This document shows positions 15,448 through 23,602 of a DNA stretch of 64,000 nt, in pieces. Source of the stretch: Cyanobacteria bacterium OH_PDB_230 (GTDB lineage Bacteria; Cyanobacteriota; Vampirovibrionia; Gastranaerophilales; Gastranaerophilaceae). The notes beneath the pieces are model-generated. The model searched no databases and was not told where the DNA came from. It saw nothing but the letters and a program-made list of their open reading frames with translations. Both the position numbers and the translations under genes were made by a program. How positions within the stretch are numbered: position 1 is the first letter of the stretch; the number at the start of each line of letters is the position of its first letter. The stretch covers positions 186,001-250,000 of the forward strand of contig JAEZSO010000002.1 of assembly GCA_023421795.1 (NCBI GenBank), read 5' to 3'.

Positions 15448-17361
15448 GTGGTGAGTTGTAAAGAGAGAAAAGAAATCTGTTTCACTAAAGAATCGAAAAA
15501 GGCTATAGGACAAGCGCTTAAAGTGCTAAATAAGAAGCATATGGCGTTTATTGCGCACGCAAACAGTTTCCCTTCAGCTGACGGAAATAACACGGGATTT
15601 GGCACGACCAATTCTTGTGCGGCAAGGCAGTTGATAGATTTTCTAAGCGGCGTTTTTAATGCTGTACAGGTTGGGCCGAGCGGAAAAACTAAAGGAATTG
15701 ATTCATCACCATATACGGGGACTATTTTCTCAAATAATCCCTTATTTATTGACTTAGAACAGTTAACAACCGAAGAGTGGAACAATATTCTCTCTAATGA
15801 AACTTACAGAAATGTGGTTGATAACAACCCAAGAAAAAATGAGAACAAAACAGCTTATTCTTATATTTATAAGGCTCAAGAAGAGGCATTAAAAGAAGCT
15901 TTTGAAAACTTTAAATCCGAAAAACCAAAAAAACTATTAAATGATTTTGAAAACTTTAAAAAAGAAAATTGCTTTTGGCTCTGTAAAGATGCTCTTTATG
16001 AGGCATTAACAATAGAAAACAATAATGACTACTGGCCAAATTGGTCTAACGAAGTCGACAAAAGACTTCTAAACCCAAAAAATGCTGACGAAGAAAAAAT
16101 ATTCGCACAAAGAAAAGCAGAAATAGAAGAAAAATATGCAGACACGATTGAGTTTTATTCTTTCTGTCAATTTGTGATTTCCGTCCAAAATGAAAGTTCC
16201 AAAAAATATGCGGCAACAAAACAGCTCAAAATGATTGCAGACAGACAAGTTGCATTTTCAGACAGAGACATTTGGGCTTATCAATCGTTATTTTTGGAAG
16301 GCTGGATGCTTGGATGCCCTCCTGATTATTTCTCAGAAGACGGACAGGCCTGGGGATTCCCTGTTGTAAACCCGGAAAAATTGTTCAATGAAGACGGATC
16401 ATTAGGTGAAGCCGGCCATATAATGAAAGAACTGTATAAAAAAATGTTCAGGGAAAATCCTGGCGGGGTGAGAATCGACCACATCGTTGGATTGATTGAT
16501 CCTTGGGTGTACAAGGCAGGCAAAAAACCTAAAATCGAAGAAGGTGCCGGTAGATTGTATTCTTCTCCTGAGCATCCCGAATTATCAAGATTTGCCGTTG
16601 CGACTTTAGATGATTTAAACCATGAAGTTGAAGCTGATAAAGAAAAAAGAATTAAAAGTTTAACTAAAGATCAAGTTAAAAGATATGGCGCTTTGGTCGA
16701 AAAAATTGTAATTGCGGCAGCAGTTGAAATGGGACTCGATAAAGATGCTATTGTTTGTGAAGACTTGGGAACCGTCACTATTCCTGTAGAGTATGTTATG
16801 AAAGAATATGACCTTCAGGGAATGAGGTTGACTCAGTTTGTTGTTCCTGACGAACCTGAACATGCTTACAGATGCAAAAATATTGAGGCAAGAACCTGGG
16901 TAATGGTAGGTACACACGACAATGAACCTATTGCTATGTGGGCAGATCAGACAGTTAATACGCACGAAGGCTATTTAAACGGCAAAAATCTTTCAGAAGA
17001 CTTATGGCCAGATGCTTCAGAAGAAGAAAGAGAAGAAATTGCTGTAAAACTGTCAAAAGATGCAAAATTCTTAACCCAGACAAAAATGGTAGAAATGTTT
17101 GCCAGCAAAGCAGAGAATATTCAAATATTCTTCACTGATTTCTTTGGTTTGTACGATGTTTACAATAGACCCGGCACTTCCGGCGACTCAAACTGGTCAC
17201 TCAGAATCCCAAATAATTTTGAGGAAGTTTATTGTAAAAACCTTCAAGAAGGTAAAGCGCTGAATCTGCCGTTGATTTTGAAGCTTGCAATTGAAGCCAG
17301 AGGACAAGAATTTGCTTCAAAACAAAAGAAATTGATTGAAGATTTAGAAAAACTTATATAA
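15448..17361 (+). CDS. malQ: 4-alpha-glucanotransferase (GH77)
   Basis: Transfers segments of alpha-1,4-glucans (amylomaltase), for glycogen or maltodextrin turnover. GH77 motifs are clear: QVGPSGKTKGIDSSPYTG, SNNPLFIDLEQL, GCPPDYFSEDGQAWGFPV, GGVRIDHIVGLID with the nucleophile Asp, IVCEDLGTVT with the acid/base Glu and GTHDNEPIAMW with the third acidic residue. The 637-residue length exceeds the usual 500, mainly through a charged insertion at about residues 110-230. I chose GTG 15448 (AAGGA 8 nt upstream); the frame is open to TTG 15421, but that would begin almost at the predicted transcription start. It heads a likely malQ-queD-uppP-pnp unit. Confidence 0.92.
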   Translation: MVSCKERKEICFTKESKKAIGQALKVLNKKHMAFIAHANSFPSADGNNTGFGTTNSCAARQLIDFLSGVFNAVQVGPSGKTKGIDSSPYTGTIFSNNPLFIDLEQLTTEEWNNILSNETYRNVVDNNPRKNENKTAYSYIYKAQEEALKEAFENFKSEKPKKLLNDFENFKKENCFWLCKDALYEALTIENNNDYWPNWSNEVDKRLLNPKNADEEKIFAQRKAEIEEKYADTIEFYSFCQFVISVQNESSKKYAATKQLKMIADRQVAFSDRDIWAYQSLFLEGWMLGCPPDYFSEDGQAWGFPVVNPEKLFNEDGSLGEAGHIMKELYKKMFRENPGGVRIDHIVGLIDPWVYKAGKKPKIEEGAGRLYSSPEHPELSRFAVATLDDLNHEVEADKEKRIKSLTKDQVKRYGALVEKIVIAAAVEMGLDKDAIVCEDLGTVTIPVEYVMKEYDLQGMRLTQFVVPDEPEHAYRCKNIEARTWVMVGTHDNEPIAMWADQTVNTHEGYLNGKNLSEDLWPDASEEEREEIAVKLSKDAKFLTQTKMVEMFASKAENIQIFFTDFFGLYDVYNRPGTSGDSNWSLRIPNNFEEVYCKNLQEGKALNLPLILKLAIEARGQEFASKQKKLIEDLEKLI

Positions 17362-17382
17362 AGATTAAAAAGGTAATAAATA

Positions 17383-17739
17383 ATGTTTGAAATAAAAGTT
17401 GAAAGTTCATTTTCAGCGGCTCACCATTTGCTTAATTATGAGGGTGAGTGCGAAAACCAGCACGGACACAATTGGAAGGTTGAAGCCTATGTTATGGGTG
17501 AAGAGCTTGATAAATCCAATTTGCTTATTGATTTTAGAATTCTTAAAAAAGAACTAAACAAGGTGCTTGATCTTCTTGATCATACAGATATAAACGAACT
17601 AGAAGGGTTTAAGAATGTAAGCCCGAGCAGTGAGATAATTTCAAAATATATTTATAAAGAATTAAAGAAAGTTATCCCTCAGGTTAGCAAAATTTCTGTT
17701 TGGGAAACCGTTAATTCTTGTGCTTCGTATTTTGAATAA
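17383..17739 (+). CDS. queD: 6-carboxytetrahydropterin synthase (QueD/PTPS family)
   Basis: Zinc enzyme that converts dihydroneopterin triphosphate to 6-carboxytetrahydropterin on the way to queuosine/7-deazaguanine. The 118 residues fit QueD. SFSAAHHL provides the first zinc histidine, CENQHGHNW the catalytic Cys and the HGH zinc ligands, LLIDFRILKK the conserved D-F, and LLDHTDIN the catalytic D-H. The conserved glutamate is in SVWETVNS. It is 21 bp after malQ. No queC or queE is in the window, so a PTPS-like variant activity remains possible. Confidence 0.92.
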   Translation: MFEIKVESSFSAAHHLLNYEGECENQHGHNWKVEAYVMGEELDKSNLLIDFRILKKELNKVLDLLDHTDINELEGFKNVSPSSEIISKYIYKELKKVIPQVSKISVWETVNSCASYFE

Positions 17740-17754
17740 GAGGTGAGGACGTCT

Positions 17755-18591
17755 ATGTTACAAGCAATTTTAATGGGGATAATACAGGGATTGACGGAAT
17801 TTTTGCCGGTCTCAAGTTCAGGGCACCTGGTTTTGATTTCCAGTTTATGCAAGTTCTTTTGCGAAAACGAAGTTATGATTAGCGGCCAACAGGAAGTATT
17901 TTTGGATATCATTCTCCATGTTGGTTCTTTGATTGCTGTTTTGGTTTATTTTAAAAATGATTTAATTAAAATAATTCAAGAAGTTAAAAAAGCTATAAAA
18001 ACAAAAGATTTTTCAGCGCCTGAAGCTAAGCTTCCCGGGTTTTTGGTTTTGGGAACTTTCTTCACGGTTTTGGTTGCATTTCCTTTGAAAGACTTTTGTG
18101 AAAAGCTGGTTGAAAGCCCTGCTATAGTGGGATGCTTCATTATATTGACGGGTTTTATTCTTTTCTTCAGTGATATTATTTCTAAAAAAATTCCAAAAAC
18201 AGACAAGATAGACACAAAAAAAGCGATTTTAATCGGTGTTGCCCAAGGGTTGGCGGCATTCCCCGGAATATCAAGATCTGGTTCTACAATAAGCATAGGG
18301 CTTTTGTTGGGTTTAGACAGGGTTACAAGTGCCAGATATTCCTTTTTGCTAAGCATTTTGATTATTTTAGCGACTTCTGTTTTCTATCCTATTATAGAAT
18401 TCACTCCCAGTGAGATTCTTGCTTTTGATTTGAAGGCTATTTTTGTAGGGTTTGTGGTTTCGGCGATTGTCAGCTATTTTTGTATTAAATATTTTCTGCA
18501 GTTTTTAAATAATCATTCCATGAGAGTTTTTGCCTATTATTGTTGGGCAATGGGCTTGTTCATGGCTATATTTTTTCACTTTTTTGTTTAG
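17755..18591 (+). CDS. uppP: Undecaprenyl-diphosphatase (BacA/UppP)
   Basis: Integral membrane phosphatase that recycles undecaprenyl diphosphate for peptidoglycan and other envelope polymers; it also gives bacitracin resistance. About 278 residues with eight hydrophobic helices. Signature motifs are both present: GIIQGLTEFLPVSSSGHL (E-rich motif 1) at residues 8-25 and the second repeat GVAQGLAAFPGISRSGST with the active-site serine and arginine. ATG 17755 is chosen over the in-frame GTG 17743 because GTGAGG lies 6 nt before it and the family start MLQAILMGIIQG fits. Confidence 0.96.
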   Translation: MLQAILMGIIQGLTEFLPVSSSGHLVLISSLCKFFCENEVMISGQQEVFLDIILHVGSLIAVLVYFKNDLIKIIQEVKKAIKTKDFSAPEAKLPGFLVLGTFFTVLVAFPLKDFCEKLVESPAIVGCFIILTGFILFFSDIISKKIPKTDKIDTKKAILIGVAQGLAAFPGISRSGSTISIGLLLGLDRVTSARYSFLLSILIILATSVFYPIIEFTPSEILAFDLKAIFVGFVVSAIVSYFCIKYFLQFLNNHSMRVFAYYCWAMGLFMAIFFHFFV

Positions 18592-18603
18592 GAGGGTTTC
18601 TTT

Positions 18604-19404
18604 ATGTTTAGTTCAATAGAGTTTATAAAAGAGAAAATCAAAGAATTTGAGCCTGAGATAGGAATAATTTTAGGTTCGGGTTTAGGTGATTTTGCGGATA
18701 AATTTGAATCGGTCAAAATTTCTTATAATGATATTCCGGGTTTCCAGCCTTCACATGTTGAAGGACACAAAGGGCAGCTTGTTTTTGCAGAAATCGAAGG
18801 CAAAAAGGTCGTGATGATGCAAGGCAGATACCATTTTTATGAAGGCCATTCAATGTCTACGGTTGTTTATCCGGTTAAAGTTATGAAAAAACTAGGTGTT
18901 AAAAACCTTATTGTAACAAATGCAGCGGGTGCTACAAATAAATCAATGGTTCCGGGAGACTTGATGCTTATAAAAGATCATTTAAATTTCATGGGAACAA
19001 ATCCGTTGATAGGCAAAAATGACGATGAATTAGGACCTAGATTCCCTGATATGAGTGAAGTCTATAAAAAAGATTTGAGAGATATCGCAAAAGCCAAAGC
19101 AAAAGAAAATGGTTTTGAATTAAAAGAAGGAGTTTATGCAGCTGTCTGTGGTCCCAGTTATGAAACTCCCGCGGAAATCAAAATGCTTTGCACGTTAGGA
19201 GCAGATGCCGTCGGAATGTCAACAGCGCCAGAAGCAATAGTTGCAAATTACTGCGGAATAAATGTTCTAGGTATCAGTTGCTTGACCAATTATGCCGCTG
19301 GAGTGAGCGATATGGCTCTTTCTCATTCTGAAGTTATTGAAACTGCTGATAGAGTGAAAGAAAAGTTCCAAAAGTTATTATCAGATATTATAAAGGCCGT
19401 TTAA
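18604..19404 (+). CDS. Purine nucleoside phosphorylase (trimeric PNP type)
   Basis: Phosphorolysis of inosine and guanosine to base plus ribose 1-phosphate. The 266 residues contain the trimeric PNP signature: IGIILGSGLGDFAD at the phosphate site, HVEGHKGQLVF, MQGRYHFYEGHSM, TNAAGATN and VCGPSYETPAEIKM with the base-binding Glu, then GADAVGMSTAPEAIVA. An AGGAGGG-type ribosome binding site sits in the 12-bp gap after uppP. It is the last gene of the rightward unit, and its stop codon is inside a hairpin. Confidence 0.94.
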   Translation: MFSSIEFIKEKIKEFEPEIGIILGSGLGDFADKFESVKISYNDIPGFQPSHVEGHKGQLVFAEIEGKKVVMMQGRYHFYEGHSMSTVVYPVKVMKKLGVKNLIVTNAAGATNKSMVPGDLMLIKDHLNFMGTNPLIGKNDDELGPRFPDMSEVYKKDLRDIAKAKAKENGFELKEGVYAAVCGPSYETPAEIKMLCTLGADAVGMSTAPEAIVANYCGINVLGISCLTNYAAGVSDMALSHSEVIETADRVKEKFQKLLSDIIKAV

Positions 19405-19414
19405 TACGGCCTTT
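19392..19414 (+). terminator. Hairpin enclosing the pnp stop codon, probable terminator
   Basis: AAAGGCCGT (19392-19400) pairs perfectly with ACGGCCTTT (19406-19414); the five-base loop TTAAT holds the TAA stop (19402-19404). A T-rich stretch (GGTTTTATATTTT) follows. The 9-bp GC-rich stem lies between two convergent units and could serve both strands. Confidence 0.6.
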
Positions 19415-19438
19415 AGGTTTTATATTTTAAATCCGGCA

Positions 19439-19930
19439 TCAGAATTTTTTTAGCCACAAGCTGTTACTAGAGTCTTTTAATCTTTTTTCGTGGGCTCTTA
19501 TTTCTGCACCGTACATTTTCTTAAATAAATCAAGTGCCGCTTGGCTTCTTTCTTCGTTATTTTTATATTCTTCTCTCATTGCAATTATTTCATTGTAATC
19601 AAAGAATTTTCCGCCACAGCAATAGCATTCATCAATTTGCACTTTGCCAGTCGCGCCCGTGTTGTTTTTGACCATTTTGGTGTTGCAAACAGGGCAGATT
19701 CTGGTTGTTGAAGGATCAACCTTTTGAAATTCTTTATTTTCCGTAGCTTTTTTAATTGGCTCTATGTCTTTAGACTGCTCCTCAAAATACTTGAGTTCTC
19801 TATTGTCAAACCATATTCCGCCACAGCCGTCAGTGCAAATATCCAAGCATAAATCGTAGTTCGGTACCGGAATTTTTTCCATTTCTTTTCCACAAGCAGG
19901 ACAGATAAGAATTTTTTTAGAATCTTTCAT
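19439..19930 (-). CDS. Protein with two TFIIB-like zinc ribbons
   Basis: 163 residues with two zf-TFIIB type repeats: ILICPACGKEMEKI...CTDGCGGIWFDNREL (residues about 9-48) and RICPVCNTKMVKN...CYCCGGKFFDYNEI (about 77-115). Each has C-x2-C and C-x3-C or C-x2-C followed by G-x-(W/F)-F/D. The rest is a charged helical tail. Proteins of this kind are widespread and of unknown role. The start is ATG 19930 (AAGGTG 6 nt upstream), not the in-frame GTG three codons earlier. The 11-bp gap to trmFO suggests co-transcription. Confidence 0.85.
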   Translation of the reverse strand: MKDSKKILICPACGKEMEKIPVPNYDLCLDICTDGCGGIWFDNRELKYFEEQSKDIEPIKKATENKEFQKVDPSTTRICPVCNTKMVKNNTGATGKVQIDECYCCGGKFFDYNEIIAMREEYKNNEERSQAALDLFKKMYGAEIRAHEKRLKDSSNSLWLKKF

Positions 19931-19941
19931 AATAATCACCT

Positions 19942-21258
19942 TTAATTATCTTTTTGTAAAAAGTTTCTCATTGTATCAAGTGCTCTGTTAGAGAGTAGTT
20001 CATTTTTAAGTTTTTTATTTTTTCTTGTTTTTTTGTCCATTTCCATTTCTGCAATTATTCCCCAGTTGGAGTTTATCGGCTGGAAGGATTTATGGCCTTC
20101 AAAGGAAATATAATTAACAAGAGCTCCAAGCATTGTTTCTTGAGGAAGGTTTAAAAGAGGCTTTTTTAAAATATGGTTAGCAATGTTTTTTCCTGCCAAA
20201 AGTCCTGTTGCTATGGATTCTGTGTAACCTTCAGTGCCTGTTATTTGGCCGGCGAAAAATACGTTAGGATTTTTTCTCGATTGAAGAGTCGAGTTTAAAG
20301 TTTTTGGGCTGTTTATAAAGGTATTTCTGTGCATTACACCGTATTTTACAATGGTTGCATTTTCTAATCCGGGGATTGAATGGATAAGCTCTTTTTGGTC
20401 TTTCCATTTTAAATTTGTCTGAAAACCAACTAAATTGTATAAAGTAGCTGCTTTATCATCTTGTCTTAACTGCACTACAGCGTAATTTTCAACATTTGTT
20501 CTTTTATCGACAAGTCCGACAGGTTTCATAGGTCCAAACCTTAGAGTATCAACGCCTCTTGAAGCTATAACTTCTATCGGAAGGCAGGATTCAAAGAATT
20601 TTGCGTCTTTTTCAAATTCTTTGAGTTCAATTTTTTCGCTTGTTGTTAAGATTTGGTAGAATTTTTCATATTCTTCTTTGTTCATGGGGCAATTGATGTA
20701 ATCATCGTCGCCTTTTTCATACCTGTTTAGATAAAAAGCTTTGTCAAAATCAATGCTGTCTTTTTCGACAATAGGAGCGATCGCGTCAAAAAAGTATAAG
20801 TGATGTTCTCCCGTAAATTCTTTTATTTTTTCCGATAATTCAGGAGAAGTTAATGGGCCAGAGGCTATTATTACTGGTTCATTTTCGGGTATTTTTGTTA
20901 TTTCTTTTCTGATTATATTTATTTTCGGATTTTCTTCAATCATTTTTGTTATTTTTTCAGAAAAGCCTTCCCTGTCAATTGCAAGTGCAGCGCCTGCCGG
21001 AACTTGATTTTCAATTGCAGTTTTTATTAAAAAAGAATCTAAAATTTGAAGTTCGGCTTTCAATAATCCGCTTGCGCTTGTGGTATCCAAAGAGCCAAGG
21101 CTGTTGGAGCACACAAATTCGGCCATTTTGGCAGTTTTATGAGCGCCTGTTTCTTTTTCAGGTCTCATTTCATATAAGTCTACTTCAATACCTTCTTTGG
21201 CCAGTTGCAGAGCTGCTTCAGAGCCAGCTAATCCTCCGCCTATTACTGTAACTTTCAT
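19942..21258 (-). CDS. trmFO: Folate/FAD-dependent tRNA (m5U54) methyltransferase TrmFO
   Basis: Methylates U54 of tRNA with methylenetetrahydrofolate and FADH2. The 438-residue protein begins with a dinucleotide-binding VTVIGGGLAGSEAALQLA, followed by YEMRPEK and EFVCSNSLGS, both TrmFO hallmarks (the Cys is catalytic). The CPMNKEEYEKFY, LRFGPMKPVGL and FAGQITGTEGYTESIATG segments are also diagnostic and separate it from GidA. Its ATG overlaps the TGA stop of the HD-GYP gene by one base, so the two are translationally coupled. Confidence 0.97.
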   Translation of the reverse strand: MKVTVIGGGLAGSEAALQLAKEGIEVDLYEMRPEKETGAHKTAKMAEFVCSNSLGSLDTTSASGLLKAELQILDSFLIKTAIENQVPAGAALAIDREGFSEKITKMIEENPKINIIRKEITKIPENEPVIIASGPLTSPELSEKIKEFTGEHHLYFFDAIAPIVEKDSIDFDKAFYLNRYEKGDDDYINCPMNKEEYEKFYQILTTSEKIELKEFEKDAKFFESCLPIEVIASRGVDTLRFGPMKPVGLVDKRTNVENYAVVQLRQDDKAATLYNLVGFQTNLKWKDQKELIHSIPGLENATIVKYGVMHRNTFINSPKTLNSTLQSRKNPNVFFAGQITGTEGYTESIATGLLAGKNIANHILKKPLLNLPQETMLGALVNYISFEGHKSFQPINSNWGIIAEMEMDKKTRKNKKLKNELLSNRALDTMRNFLQKDN

Positions 21259-22298
21259 CAAACGGTCATATCCTCTAATGATTCAATGTCATTATAGCTG
21301 AACATGTGGACAAAAGTATACAGAGCGTCCGCGGCAAACTTTTTGGAGCCAAGCTCGAGCATTACTTTTAGTGCCTCATGGCAGTTGTGGATTTTTTGAG
21401 GGGTTTGATTGGATATCAGATTGTCAAAATGGTTGCAGACAGAAATTATTCTGCTTTCAATCCCTATAAAGTCTCCTGATTTTCCGTAAGGATAACCTGA
21501 ACCATTGCTGTTTTCGTGGTGCTCAAGTGCTGTTTTCGCTATGTTTTCAGGTAAAAGGAACTCTTCTTTTAGGATTTTGTAGCCGATTTTCGTGTGTGTT
21601 TGCAATATTTTTTGTTCTTTGTCTGTAAGGGTTATTGAATCTGCGATTGCAGGTGGAATTTTAATTTTGCCTACATCATGTAACAAAGCACCAAGCACAA
21701 TTTCAGAGATCATAAGTTCATTAAGATCCATTCTGTAGGCTAGAATTCCTCCTAGAATAGCAACATTAAGAGCGTGGCACTTTTTGTATTCTCCAAGAAG
21801 TTTTAGGTTGGAAAAGAAATTTATTTTGTCGGATTTCAAGACTATATCGGAGACGATTCTTTCTCTTAAATTAAAATATATTTGAACTATGTCGCCCGGT
21901 TTTTTTGTGTTTAAGGCGTTTAAAGCATAAATGTGGTAGGCTTTAAACTTCATTTGCATTTCAGGATCGATTTTAGAATTTTTGTTCAATGAACCTTTGA
22001 AATTTGTTATATCTATATCATCAATGGTGTAAATTACATCTTCATTTAAAGAATCCATCTCGAATTCATCGGCAATTATTTGAGAGCTGCCGCTGTCTGA
22101 AGATGTTTTTTTAGAAGAAGGTTCTTTTTCCTGATTTTCGTTTTCATCTTTGTATATTTCGCTGACTTGGCGAAGTTGCATTAATTTCCCCGGGGTTAAT
22201 ATATCCCCGGCTTCAAAGAGCTTGTCTCCGTTTTGGTCGAAAAGACTGTATGGAATAACCTTATTTTCAGCTAATTCTTCTATTGGTACTTTTTGCAT
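21258..22298 (-). CDS. HD-GYP domain protein, probable c-di-GMP phosphodiesterase
   Basis: About 346 residues from ATG 22298 (a TTG 24 nt upstream is also in frame). The N-terminal 130 residues form a domain of the kind often preceding HD-GYP (IPYSLFDQNGDKLFEAGDIL, a PilZ/DUF3391-like barrel), then an acidic linker. The C-terminal HD-GYP domain has LGALLHDVGKIKIP (HD pair), KIGYKIL, LEHHENSNGSGYPYG (HHE and GYP) and ISVCNHFDNL. All metal ligands I can identify are present, so hydrolysis of c-di-GMP is likely. A GGDEF protein at 37145-38734 would be the opposing activity. It is divergent from the CpaE-like gene. Confidence 0.9.
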   Translation of the reverse strand: MQKVPIEELAENKVIPYSLFDQNGDKLFEAGDILTPGKLMQLRQVSEIYKDENENQEKEPSSKKTSSDSGSSQIIADEFEMDSLNEDVIYTIDDIDITNFKGSLNKNSKIDPEMQMKFKAYHIYALNALNTKKPGDIVQIYFNLRERIVSDIVLKSDKINFFSNLKLLGEYKKCHALNVAILGGILAYRMDLNELMISEIVLGALLHDVGKIKIPPAIADSITLTDKEQKILQTHTKIGYKILKEEFLLPENIAKTALEHHENSNGSGYPYGKSGDFIGIESRIISVCNHFDNLISNQTPQKIHNCHEALKVMLELGSKKFAADALYTFVHMFSYNDIESLEDMTV

Positions 22299-22441
22299 AG
22301 ATAAAAACTCATAGTTATACAATATGAATTATAAATCCTGATACGGTGATTTAAACGATACATATAGATGATTTTGTTTGAAAATATGTTGGTTGTCTAT
22401 CTTGATTAAACTATAGCCAAAAGTGATGAGTGTATAGTAAA

Positions 22442-23602
22442 ATGAAATCTATGAATAACTTAGAAAAAGCAAAAGTAATACTCGTTGACACAGAGGATAT
22501 ATCCAAGACCCTTATAGAGAGCTATTTGTTCGGGCTTGATTTCGTTGACGAAATACAAAAATTTTCAGATTTAGAGACGGCTGTATTCGCTGCCGATAAA
22601 AATTCTTTGAATATTTTTGTTGTGGATGTTTCTGAAAAAGGCAAGGATTATTTAAATCTTGTCAGCAAACTTTCATTAGAGAATGATAAATTTAAGTTTA
22701 TCTTTGTGTCGTATAATTTAAACACGAACTTTATAGTTGAGGCTCTAAGAGCTGGAGCAAAAGAGTTTTTGGCTAAGCCAATAATCAAGGATGAGATTCT
22801 CGGTGTTATAAAAAAAGTAGCTTCAGATTTTTATTCTGTAAAATCAGTCCATGATAAAAGCAGAATTATTTCAACTTTTTCCAATAAAGGCGGTTTAGGC
22901 AAAACTACTGTGGCCGTCAATTTGGCTAAAGAAATTTCTGATTTAACCAAAGAAAAAGTGGTTCTTGTCGACTTAAACATGCACTTAGGTGATGTCACAG
23001 CGTTTTTAGACATCAATCCTGTGCATGACATAAAGTATGTTGTGGATAATTTAGACAGAGCCGATGAAGAGTTTTTCTTTGCTACGCTGGAACAGTACAA
23101 GTCAGATAATTTCTACGTTTTAGCCGATTCTCCATACAGAGAACCCAACGATGAAATAAGCGTAAAAAATATTATAAGCCTTTTGAAAAAGTTAAGAGAA
23201 ACTTTCTCTTATATAATAATTGATAACAGCTCTACCATTGACAATAAGCTTACTTCTATCTTTGAAGAATCTGATTTGATACTCTTTATAACGGCAGCAA
23301 ATCTGCCTACTCTCAGAAACTGCCAAAGATGCTTAAATTTATTTGATAAACTGGGCTACAACGATGAGAAGTTAAAACTTATATTAAATCGTTATATAAG
23401 TAATGAAGACTACAAAGTTGAAGATGTCGAATCAGTCCTTAACAGAAACGTTTTCTGGAAGATACCAAACAACTACTTTACAGTAATCGAATCTATCAAT
23501 AAAGGAATCACGGTAAAAGAACTGAATGAATCTTCAAATATTTCTGAGAATTATCGCCAGCTGGCACAGGAAATTATTAACAGAGTTCAGATATGTCTTT
23601 AA
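22442..23602 (+). CDS. CpaE-like ATPase with receiver-like N-terminus
   Basis: About 386 residues. Residues 1-120 look like a receiver domain (KVILVDTED, FVVDVSE with the aspartate position, FIFVSY, EFLAKPI with K-P). Residues 137-380 are a MinD/ParA ATPase with deviant Walker A FSNKGGLGKTTVAVNLAKE, VVLVDLNMHLGDVT and YIIIDNSS. This receiver-ATPase fusion is the architecture of CpaE/TadZ, which places tad pili or polar complexes in the cell. It overlaps the CpaF-like gene by 10 bp. No flp, tadB or tadC gene is adjacent. The start is uncertain among GTG 22430, ATG 22442 and ATG 22451. Confidence 0.82.
   Translation: MKSMNNLEKAKVILVDTEDISKTLIESYLFGLDFVDEIQKFSDLETAVFAADKNSLNIFVVDVSEKGKDYLNLVSKLSLENDKFKFIFVSYNLNTNFIVEALRAGAKEFLAKPIIKDEILGVIKKVASDFYSVKSVHDKSRIISTFSNKGGLGKTTVAVNLAKEISDLTKEKVVLVDLNMHLGDVTAFLDINPVHDIKYVVDNLDRADEEFFFATLEQYKSDNFYVLADSPYREPNDEISVKNIISLLKKLRETFSYIIIDNSSTIDNKLTSIFEESDLILFITAANLPTLRNCQRCLNLFDKLGYNDEKLKLILNRYISNEDYKVEDVESVLNRNVFWKIPNNYFTVIESINKGITVKELNESSNISENYRQLAQEIINRVQICL

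Noticed and set aside
15417..15785. 122-codon minus-strand ORF over the start of malQ
   Set aside because: Antisense to conserved malQ motifs; no start signal or family resemblance.
17976..18356. 126-codon minus-strand ORF inside uppP
   Set aside because: Antisense to a clear membrane phosphatase with both signature motifs.
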